Shown one piece after another: positions 55,900 to 64,000 of a stretch of DNA of 64,000 nucleotides. This stretch comes from Breviolum minutum Mf 1.05b.01 (lineage: Eukaryota; Sar; Dinophyceae; Suessiales; Symbiodiniaceae). Numbering within the stretch: the first letter of the stretch is position 1; the number at the start of each line of letters is the position of its first letter. Below the pieces are notes generated by a model that was given only the letters and a program-made list of their open reading frames with translations, searched no databases and was not told where the DNA came from. The position numbers and the translations under genes were made by a program. Location of the stretch: NCBI GenBank assembly GCA_000507305.1, contig DF239144.1, positions 186,001-250,000 on the forward strand, read 5' to 3'.

Positions 55900-57240
55900 A
55901 TCATCTCATTGTCCCCGCTTCTGCCTCCGTAAGCCTTCTACAGGATCCTGTGTTAAACCAAATTCTACAGATTCGGTTCGTTGCTAGAAGATCCCGCAAG
56001 CGAAACTAAAACCTCTGCAAAAATTAATGTATAATATACAGAATCTTCACCCCAAAAAAAACAATCAACATCAAACAACCATAACCAAACAAACCAGGTG
56101 TCCCCCCTTATCATCTTCATCCCTTCATCCATCCATGTTTTCACATCTCCAAGATGCTGTAAGATTCCATTGGCATGGGCACAACCCACCTGAGGTGGAT
56201 GCCATGAAAGCAAACTTGGTTTGCATCTGGCCAGTGTTCAACCCCCCCAACCAGTTGCCACCATTTTCCGCGACATTTACTAGGGAAAATGACCATCAAT
56301 TTGATGATAAAGCTCATCGCTAAGCACCAGCCAAATACGTGAATAATTTCTTTGGCATTAAACGCTATTAACAAACAAAAGCTACCAAATATCAAATTGT
56401 GTTGTAACTTCGTTGGCCATGGCCTAAACATGCCTAAACAACTATATCTAATTTCAAGGGGGTGCTTATTATAATCCCTATTAATCCCTATTAAATGAAG
56501 CAAACTTGGATTTGCGACTCTTCGATGCGGATGAAAAGTTTCAAACATTTTTTCCCAAATGGTGGGTTTGATGGTGATTTACCATGGGACAAAGATGTAC
56601 AAAGTAAACAATTACCCAAAACACATCCAAGTGGGTCTTTTGTAATTTGCTTCATTCGAAAGATCTTGTCCCATCATTGCCACCCAACTAAACGCCAAAC
56701 CCAGGTACAACCACAACCACTCGTTGGCAGGATCTTGAACGTACCTCAAGGGCGTAGCTAAGCAACTTGCCCCCTTTGTGGCAACAGTTGAACGTGAAGA
56801 TTCCCTAGATATCGCCTACTAGAGAGTCACTTTTACTGGAAAAAGGGCAATCCGTTTCTATGTTAGATTGTTAGACGGCACTAGTTTTTTTTCAAGTCAA
56901 TCAAAAAAAACATCAACGGACAGAGTTTGTCGTCACATGCCGTATGTCCGCAAGCAGTGAAACCGATATCATCCCATACCAACAACCGAAATTGGCTTAA
57001 CGCATACTTCGAAATGTAATCCAAAAATATGGTTTATCTTGTGGGATCACATGAAATCTACATATATACTCGCACCTCAATTCTTTTAATGAAACCCTGA
57101 TCAGGGTTTCCACCCACCTCATAGTCTTCTATAGTATTTCATCAATGTTTTCAAGAAGGTAGTGAATGGGTAATGTTTGGTAGTCTACTCCACTGTACCA
57201 ACCAAGTTTTATTCACTGCTGAAATAAATCACTTGTACAT
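55900..57240. other. No recognisable gene
   Basis: Unique sequence with weak repeat traces (CCCTATTAATCCCTATTAAATG near 56480; TTTACCATGGGAC near 56578). Open frames here lack splice sites and protein-like composition. Confidence 0.4.
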
Positions 57241-57268
57241 ACTTGTACGACGCATCTGAAGTAGTCCT

Positions 57269-57426
57269 ATGAATCATCCAGAAGATTCATCACAGCCGGA
57301 TGCACCGTTTTCGAGCCTGTGTGGCCATGGACTGAAACATGGCCTGGCAAACATGGGGCTCGCCACACCGCGTGAAGAAATTGGCAAAGTGGAATTTGTG
57401 GAGGAGTTTTCAAGCTGTGACTCTTT
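57269..57426 (+). CDS. Candidate exon, unknown function
   Basis: Encodes SSQPDAPFSSLCGHGLKHGL and MGLATPREEIGKVEFVEEF. Acidic and balanced composition suggests real coding sequence. Exact ends are unclear; a good GAAAG|GTAATT donor lies at 57469 but in another frame. No family recognised. Confidence 0.45.
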
Positions 57427-57754
57427 CTCCCATTTTCATGCAAATAGAAAATACTGTATTTGAAAGGTAATTACCATTGGAGGAACCCATTCTTCTCTTC
57501 CGTATCTTCCGTGATTGTGGGAGGAAGGGTACAGGGGCGATGATGTTTCTCTCAGTTTGATCATCAACACAAATCCCCCAATGACACCAGCAAGCATGGC
57601 ATCAACTGTTAAAACCTCAGAAATAGAAAACATGTGACCTACCCGTCGTGGTTTTGAAGATTCTGGCGTTCTGAACGGCTGGCTCCTCATTTAAGATTGG
57701 AAAAAATACATCGAATCCCTGGCGACCATTCATCGTTCCCCCCCAATATCACAG

Positions 57755-57851
57755 CCTCGGAAAACAATAGATGTTGAACAACTACGATTGGCTTTGGAGA
57801 GGGGTCACATCCCCAAATGGCATACAAGTATGATCCAAGAGAACGCCAAGG
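57755..57851 (+). CDS. Candidate exon, unknown function
   Basis: Acceptor AATATCACAG. Encodes TIDVEQLRLALERGHIPKWH, then TSMIQENAK. Followed by an AACCAACCATT tandem stretch that is unlikely to be coding. No family recognised. Confidence 0.45.
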
Positions 57852-58141
57852 GCTTTGATTTTAACCAACCATTCTTCTCACAACAACCAACCATTCGTTC
57901 AACCAACCAACCATTTGGTTGTCACCTTTTTGCTCCTCACAACAACCAACCATTTGTTCAACCACCTCATCTCTCGCTGCCACCATGGCAGAATAGATGC
58001 ATGGAACCATGTAAACTTCGATGGCCAGGAGGATATCTGAGATCACCGCCTGGCCGCACTTACGAACCACCCCCCAAAGCGGGCTTCCTAGGTATAGCGG
58101 TTATATATAAGCCCTACAAGTCTATATAAGTGGAGTTATAA

Positions 58142-58324
58142 ACCCTAACTTTTAACTGGTTCCGGTGCCCATCTTGGGAATCTCAACATCAGCGAATTTC
58201 AACTCGAAGCCCTGCCTGACGATCCTCTGGTTTCACAACACCAGCACCCTGGCGAAATGGGAGTCGATCTGGCCGACATCTCTTTCCAAACAGCTTTAAA
58301 ACATATGACACTATGTTTTAAGCC
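58142..58324 (+). CDS. Candidate exon, unknown function
   Basis: Open frame without an early ATG, from after a TAA to a TGA. Encodes HLGNLNISEFQLEALPDDPL and GEMGVDLADISFQTALKH. Acidic and protein-like. May belong with the exons at 57.3-57.9 kb. Confidence 0.45.
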
Positions 58325-58472
58325 ATGAATCTACGCATATATACGCTTCATAAAGGCACTCACATCGGCTGAAGTATGTTGTTGAAACAGCCAATCTGGT
58401 GCACGTTGAATGTTTGTTTGGGGCTTGAGCAATGCAAATCCATTGCAAATCCAATCAATTTGATTCACTTAC

Positions 58473-58571
58473 CCATATGATCCATGTATGGTATATTTAC
58501 CTACATTAGGTGAAAAATGGTTACATTTGAGGGGAAGGGTAGGTAAATATCCCATACATGAAATCCTATGG
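58473..58571. repeat. Inverted-repeat element, family C
   Basis: GATCCATGTATGGTATATTTACC and GGTAGGTAAATATCCCATACATG. Confidence 0.85.
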
Positions 58572-58897
58572 ATTATGTCTTGACACCATGGAAACTGCAC
58601 ACTTCACGTAAGTTTTTTTGAAAGAGGTCTAACCTCAGTGCAAATATAGACAAATATATGGTGGAAGTGCTGAATAGGCTATATGATCTGACAGTTGTTC
58701 AATCAAAAAGGGTAGGATGAGGCCTCGTGGATGATTTTCTGTTGGGAAATTTTACGAGGAATGAGCCTCGTGGGTTTTGGAAATTTTACGCATATTCCCG
58801 ATAGAACTCCATTTCATTGGCGATGCTTGAAAAATGAAACAACGACTGCCACTTACAATGATGTCTTCAACATACACACTAAGAAGCAACTTGTACT

Positions 58898-59128
58898 TTG
58901 AAACCTTCAGAGGTTGGATGGCACTTACTGCTATGCTTCTTGTGGGACAGTTTCAATGCCTGTAAGTTTCAAGCTCACTTGACCACCCACCCAAGGCTGG
59001 AAGCAAAACCACCGGCCTCAGCAGCACTCTCCGCACCGCTTCCCAGTAACAGTAGTAGCACACCAACCAAACCACTCGCACATAAGGCGCCAATAAGGAA
59101 ACTGAAACATGTTCCCAGCCTGCGTTGA
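58898..59128 (+). CDS. Open segment, possibly coding, unassigned
   Basis: Encodes LEAKPPASAALSAPLPSNSS and PIRKLKHVPSLR at its 3' end, a Pro/Ser/Ala-rich sequence. Both strands are open; no clear splice sites. Confidence 0.25.
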   Translation: MKPSEVGWHLLLCFLWDSFNACKFQAHLTTHPRLEAKPPASAALSAPLPSNSSSTPTKPLAHKAPIRKLKHVPSLR

Positions 59129-59451
59129 TCTGTGTTCCCAGATCTTTTTGGAGGCGAAAGGTGAGATGGTTTGAAAGGAGGGTGGTAGCTGGGTGGCAAG
59201 CTCCAAAAATTATCGTCCTCTCACCATACGGCCAATGGAAAATTACTGTAAACGAAAATATCATCTGGGGCGGGGAGCCTATTTTATGATTGTTCCATGA
59301 TGATTTCATGTCAACCGGTGGAATATGGGATGTTTTTGAAGATGCTTGCTTCTTTTACAAGCAAGCATGTTTTTTTTCACTGGTTGCTACGATCAGGAAG
59401 GGGAAAGGGTATCTTCTATTGACGCGGCAACATTGACTTACCAAAAGGCTT

Positions 59452-59452
59452 T

Positions 59453-59487
<35 letters not shown>
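59452..59487. repeat. (CAT)n microsatellite
   Basis: About 11-12 perfect CAT units. Confidence 0.95.
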
Positions 59488-59563
59488 GATCATGATGTGG
59501 AATTGTAAACTGTAAGCGACAAAAATGTCAAACCATCGTTGCAGAGTCATCTTCCAAGATTAG

Positions 59564-59802
59564 TTCCTAGTTATACCCAACGTATCAAAATCAACGTCAA
59601 ATGGCAGTGCCAAGCGTACAAGTTTTCCCTGTGAATTGGTTGATGATACACAGATACCGAGAGCCACATATCATTTGTACCAGTTGTTCTCAACCCTTTC
59701 GAAAGAAAAAGCAGATCAGTCAACTCGAAAACCTTCCAAAAAAGCACATGGTACAGTAGATGCAATTACGAGACACTATCAACAAACCACCGCCCCTCAA
59801 AG
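59564..59802 (+). CDS. Candidate exon, Ser/Lys-rich
   Basis: Acceptor CAAGATTAG and donor CTCAAAG|GTTTTT bound about 240 bases without a stop. Encodes SAKRTSFPCELVDDTQIPRA and HLYQLFSTLSKEKADQSTRK. One of the better unassigned exons. No family recognised. Confidence 0.5.
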
Positions 59803-60199
59803 GTTTTTGTTTTCACTCTCCAGGAAATGTCTGTGACGAATCTTACCTATGGAATAGGAAAATCATCTGCCAAACTATCCAAAAGGATGAGTTGTTAGTG
59901 TTATTGCAAGCATCTACAAGTCAAAGATCTTTTTAAAGAAAGTGTCCCCTGGAATCTGGAATTTTTGTTTTTCCAAAACCCTTGCCCATAGCATCCATAC
60001 ATTTACCATAAAAATCAACCATTCATGTATAGGTGAATACACGTCATCGTCCCATATTATCCGTCATGAGTCATGGGTTTCTAAAACCAAACAAAGATTT
60101 ATCTGGCAATTCATTATGATAATCCTTATATAATCCTTACCTTGTATGTTCCGGATTTTTTTGGGGTCAGTATTCCCTTACATAAACATCACTACCTTC

Positions 60200-60323
60200 A
60201 ACTCCATGGGGATCCACCATCGACTCCATGGGCATCAACATGATCAACCGCCCCGGCTGGTGCCACCGAAAGCTAGCGAAATGGAGGAAGGTGCAGCCAA
60301 GAACATCGACATCACCTTGCAAG
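60200..60323 (+). CDS. Candidate exon, unknown function
   Basis: Encodes PPRLVPPKASEMEEGAAKNI then DITLQ, ending at a good TTGCAAG|GTGGGC donor. The 5' end is unclear. May belong to the same gene as 59564-59802. Confidence 0.4.
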
Positions 60324-61162
60324 GTGGGCGGGGCTCGGGATTCAGTTATAAATGGGTGGGTGGTGGGTGGTGGGTGGTGGTGGTATATGGGGTCTCTATA
60401 AATGGCAAAAAAAATAAGTGGGTAACTGGGCCTACTTTTGAGTTATAGCCCAACCCGAAGAATCAGCTTGGATCCTCCTACTAGTATGGGGTTTGACCCT
60501 GCCTTTTCGCGTCGGGTTCGGAATTGGATTGACTCAAACCTCTAGTGACAACTGAGATCCAAAGGGCTCCAAAGGGCTGATTCTTAGGGAACAGAATAAT
60601 AATCCGATTTTTTGGGGGAAGATGAAGGGGTGGGTGATTCAAAGCAACCTTTTTTCATCCCCTGATCTTGGCCTTCGACAGGGTCACGGATAACCATCCC
60701 CAAGAAACGTTACAAAGAATTAAAGCATTGCCAGGAAACTGCACAAAACCCCGGCCTCATGACCTCATGGAAAATTCCTTTCACTATTTTCAAGTCGAAA
60801 TGTCGTGAGCAAATACTTTTATTGCATGGAAGAAAAAATTGCATTAGAAAAGAAATCAACATGTAGCATAGTCCGAGCTCCTAACTTGTAACTCCAAAGA
60901 TCCAAAATCAACACATCCTAAGCATAGTTTTGAAATAGCAAATAGAGTCAGAAGTCTAAACTTCCAACGAAAAATTCATTTGAATTAAAAACTGAACGTG
61001 ACGGAATGGAAAGAACAACAATACAACAATTAATCAATCATAACACTTCTATTTGGTGTTGCTAAGCATCTTTGGCATTCCCTTCAAAAACGAAAATAAT
61101 TTCCATCATTAGAACATATATTCCTTGAGAAGTCAGTCATGCACAATTATCTTCTTGCATAG

Positions 61163-61221
61163 GATTTTCCAACTTGTTTTGCCGTTGAAAAGCGTGATTT
61201 TACATCTTCAAAATCATTTTG
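61163..61221 (+). CDS. Candidate small exon
   Basis: Acceptor CTTGCATAG and donor TTTTG|GTAGGT bound an open stretch encoding DFPTCFAVEKRDFTSSKSF. A longer alternative frame runs across the donor to 61349 (SVFFTPTRPTGFSGSPVGYL), so the reading is ambiguous. Confidence 0.3.
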
Positions 61222-61350
61222 GTAGGTCCTCTGGAAGTGTATTTTTCACACCAACTCGACCCACTGGTTTTTCTGGCTCACCTGTGGGGTATTTGGCGCC
61301 TTTACGGTGGCATGAGATATCCGGAATCAAAGCAGTCCAGTTCACATGAC

Positions 61351-61432
61351 GGATCCATGGGACTAGGATAATTTACCTTCCGCCGTTTCCCCTTGAATAT
61401 GGCCATTTTTTCACTTGTAAGTAAATATACCA
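61351..61432. repeat. Inverted-repeat element, family C
   Basis: GGATCCATGGGACTAGGATAATTTACC and GTAAGTAAATATACCATATGG. Confidence 0.65.
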
Positions 61433-61740
61433 TATGGGGTTACAAAATGACAAATTCATTCAATTCATTAATACGTGGGGTAGTTTTTCGAATTCCTACT
61501 CCCGAACCAGAATTGTTGGGTCATTTTTAGAAGGGAATTCCCCACAACCACCATTTTTTTAGAGTGTAGTCTGAAGGTGCTTTCAACACCTGACCACTAT
61601 GCTAGCCCACAAATCATCCATAAGCCATATCAACGAATGAAAATCATGAATTTCAGCAGCCGACTCCACATAGGGTTAAAACCGTCGCCCTCCCAAGTTG
61701 GACGCTGAGTTTCAATGGCTTCAGGTCTAGTGATTTTTTT

Positions 61741-61912
61741 TCAGGGTGGTTACCTGAAAGAAACCATCCAAAGATACGAAAACACCTACCCCCACTGCCC
61801 GGAAATAAACGAATGTCCACTGCAAAGAGACCATTTTGAAAAACAGTTCATCTTTCCGACCATCAATTTTCGAAGGATATGTTGGTTTTCAGCGGGGGTA
61901 CCATGTCACAGG
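61741..61912. repeat. Inverted-repeat element, family A-like
   Basis: GGTGGTTACCTGAAAGAAACC on the left, GGATATGTTGGTTTTCAGCGGGGGTACC on the right, with CATCTTTCCGACCATCAATTTT in between. It lies within the longest open frame of the window. Confidence 0.6.
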
Positions 61913-62691
61913 GCCTTCTTGAGTCAGGAGTCATTATATTACCAACCCCAGCAACGCACTATTAAGGGGAAACCCCCCAGAATTACCATACATTTGCGTG
62001 GTTTAATTCCCCCCAAAACGAGAAATCTATTGACCTCAACATGGTGGATTCATACAATTGAAAAAAAAATGAAATCATACTTCCCAAATGGGCACGGCTT
62101 TCCTTTGTGCAATCACCATCTCTTCGGCCAAAGTGGCACTTCCATGGAAAACAAATTCGCAAGCCGTGGCGGGGCACAGCTAACCAGGCACAGAGCGAGT
62201 TCAACAAATTCCTGGAGTCGCCAAACTCACAACATGTATGAAACCCAACCCACAAAACCAATGTTTTCGAGGGGGGTGTACCATCCATTCAAATGTAAGG
62301 AAATATACCACAGATGGATGGTACTGGTATGGGTTTTGTTTACCCCCCCCCCAAAAAAAAATACATTTTGGTACATGGGGGTTCGTGAAACCTATGGTTA
62401 AAAGGGGTGGGGGATCCAACCAAAAAATCCAGCAAACTTGAGAGGTTGTTTTTCTCTTGTGAGGTCGGTCCCCCTGAAAACTAACATGTGGTTTTGCACC
62501 ATCATATGCCAAGCGGGCGGCAAAGTCTCTGAAAACGCTTGGACTGCCGTCGTCGTCAGGTGCAGTTGGTCCGCCTCATACAATCCCAGACAAAAAAAAG
62601 TCATTCAAAGCATTTTCAATTCTCATAGACAAGCAAATGGTGTCTTCGTAAAAAATTGTCTTCTACGATCGGCGAGTCCATGAATTCCTAC

Positions 62692-62908
62692 TTGATAGAC
62701 CCGGAAGGTCGTGCATCTGTTCTATAGACCCTCTCAAGGCCCCAACAATCCACTGAATTGCGTTTGCGACCGCGAACACAATCTCTTCGGCAGGGCGGTC
62801 CGTCTCCAGCAGCTGCCAGTGGAAGTATTCTAGGCGGTTGCTAGAGGTGAGCTGGAAGAACCGCTTGGACCAAGAAGCTGTTTCGGGTTTTTGATTGCTA
62901 TATGTCTT
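62692..62908 (-). CDS. PH-domain-like exon
   Basis: On the minus strand an acceptor GGAACTAG and donor TATCAA|GTAGGA bound 217 bases with no stop. It encodes SWSKRFFQLTSSNRLEYFHW and PAEEIVFAVANAIQWIVGAL. 'W-x-K-R-F-F-x-L ... L-x-Y-F' is the first two strands of many PH domains, which bind phosphoinositides or proteins. Only half a domain is present; the rest would be in the next exon towards lower coordinates, which I did not find. Confidence 0.5.
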
Positions 62909-62986
62909 CTAGTTCCAATGAATAGAGATCTTGCCAACCTACGGAAACCTAGCTATATCCTTTGATCCATCTGGCCGGGCCGGCCT

Positions 62987-63421
62987 CTAGATCTGAGGTC
63001 CAGACCCTCCAACGTGGTGTGGACTGACGGCCACGTAACAGAAGGGTGCCTTCGAGGGCCTGCGTCTATATGCAGCCACATGTTTGTCGTCAACTTTTGT
63101 TTTCGGCATCGCTGAATTTTTCATTGCGTTTTTTTTCACATCGTTAGCGGCAATCAAGAACCTCTCGGTTGCATACATGTAGGCCTGCAGGCTTCGGCCT
63201 TTGAGCTTTGCGAGCAGCCGCAGCGCTCCGACTGCCCTTTCTCTTCTGTTCTCGCCCTCTCTGGGCTTGTTGCTGGTGGGAGGAGAATTCTTCCTCTTCT
63301 TCCTCGCTGGACGAAGAAGACTCCTCCTCGGTGCGTTTGCAAGGCAAGGACAACGGCCCTGATTATTGTTAGCGCGCTCTGGCATGTTTGGGGGCCAAAC
63401 TGGAGGCCGCGCCCCAAGCAA
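62987..63421 (-). CDS. Possible upstream exon of the PH-like gene
   Basis: Open minus frame of 144 codons ending at a TAG. It contains RRERAVGALRLLAKLKGRSL and ATERFLIAANDVKKNAMKNS. A second minus frame over part of it gives an acidic Ser/Glu-rich run (EEESSSSSEEEEEEFSSHQQ). Which frame is used is not clear. GC content is higher than in the introns. Confidence 0.35.
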   Translation of the reverse strand: MLGARPPVWPPNMPERANNNQGRCPCLANAPRRSLLRPARKKRKNSPPTSNKPREGENRRERAVGALRLLAKLKGRSLQAYMYATERFLIAANDVKKNAMKNSAMPKTKVDDKHVAAYRRRPSKAPFCYVAVSPHHVGGSGPQI

Positions 63422-63754
63422 GCTTTTTCTGTTGTCACCTCCACCAAACAGTTTTCACTGACCATCATGCTTCTTCGCGGTTCATTCACGTAAAGCAGGT
63501 CTTTGAGATGCTGACTGCTGGGGCCTTCATCATTGCCTCACGAAACTGCTGGCGATGTTAATTCCTATTCATGGTGTCAAAATGAAACTGTTGTGCCTGG
63601 AGCGGCGCCCTCAAACCGCTACGCTCTGTGCACGCGTTTTTGATTCTGGAATAACGCGTTCGCTTGAGGATCAGGCTGGAAATGAAGGGCAACAAAGAAG
63701 ACACGGTCGCAGGTTTGATTAGAAGATGCTGAAAACGAATTAGTCAGTGACTTA

Positions 63755-63832
63755 CCAACCAATCAATCAATCAATCAAATCAAATCAAATCAAATCAAAT
63801 CAAATCAAATCAAATCAAATCAAATCAAATCA

Positions 63833-63863
<31 letters not shown>

Positions 63864-63990
63864 TCAATCAAATCAATCAAATCAATCAAATCAATCAAAT
63901 CAATCAAATCAATCAAATCAATCAAATCAATCAAATCAATCAAATCAATCNTCAATCAATCAATCAATCAATCAATCGATCAAATCAATC
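63755..63990. repeat. (AATC)n / (AAATC)n satellite
   Basis: Array switching between AATC, AAATC and AATCAAATC units, with one N at 63951. Continues nearly to the end of the window. Confidence 0.97.
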
Positions 63991-64000
63991 AGTCCACCAA

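Noticed and set aside
58716..58760. Possible Walker B (DEAS after a TAG acceptor) for the ABC transporter
   Set aside because: The residues that follow (WMIF) do not match SALD, there is no hydrophobic strand before it in the exon, and it is 5.8 kb from the signature exon.
61715..62401. Longest open frame of the window (228 codons, plus)
   Set aside because: It runs across an inverted-repeat element, has no recognisable domain and mixes several composition types; the high number of 150-190 codon frames elsewhere shows that such lengths arise by chance here.

Overview
The window reads as nuclear DNA from a protist whose genes are split into many short exons. A dinoflagellate is the best fit. 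The reasons are: (1) no long continuous genes, only exons of about 30-270 bases separated by introns of about 0.1-1.8 kb; (2) introns packed with roughly 100-base inverted-repeat elements in about a dozen sequence families, in the manner of introner elements; (3) in the best-supported gene, two junctions need GC-AG and GA-AG introns to keep the reading frame, which is a known dinoflagellate habit; (4) long microsatellites. I could not find a spliced-leader relic, so the assignment stays an inference. The longest open frames in the window are mostly chance frames. The exons were found by looking for protein-like stretches bounded by splice sites and checking that phases join.

Layout. 1-306 is a CA microsatellite. 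About 0.37-16.0 kb (+) holds the 3' part of a HECT-type E3 ubiquitin ligase gene in at least ten pieces, with recognisable landmarks in the right order (GVDAGGLTRDFF, GRVFAMAI, GGAEMEVTDENK, WFWQVLEE, LQFATGS, RLPQTA). The expected catalytic cysteine is not seen. About 17-40 kb holds scattered candidate exons of unknown function (17.8, 21.9, 23.8-24.3, 30.6, 32.0-32.7, 33.2, 36.5, 40.0 and 40.5 kb) among repeats; one of them shows an intron that is nothing but one inverted-repeat element (24107-24236). About 41.0-52.9 kb (+), possibly starting at 35.35 kb, is an ABC half-transporter of the ABCD / SbmA-YddA type, read through about 13 exons from NPDQRI through Walker A to the LSLGQQQR signature; its Walker B exon was not found.

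54.5-55.9 kb is an extremely AT-rich island with an assembly gap and looks foreign or misassembled. 57.3-61.2 kb (+) carries several unassigned exon candidates with good splice sites. 62.7-63.4 kb has a minus-strand exon resembling the start of a PH domain, with a charged low-complexity reading frame upstream of it. The window ends in an AATC/AAATC satellite.

The HECT ligase and the transporter show no functional link; they are simply neighbours. The most striking theme is how repeat elements have built the introns: elements start or end exactly at exon edges, supply splice acceptors, and in one case a 7-base repeat flanks the intron.
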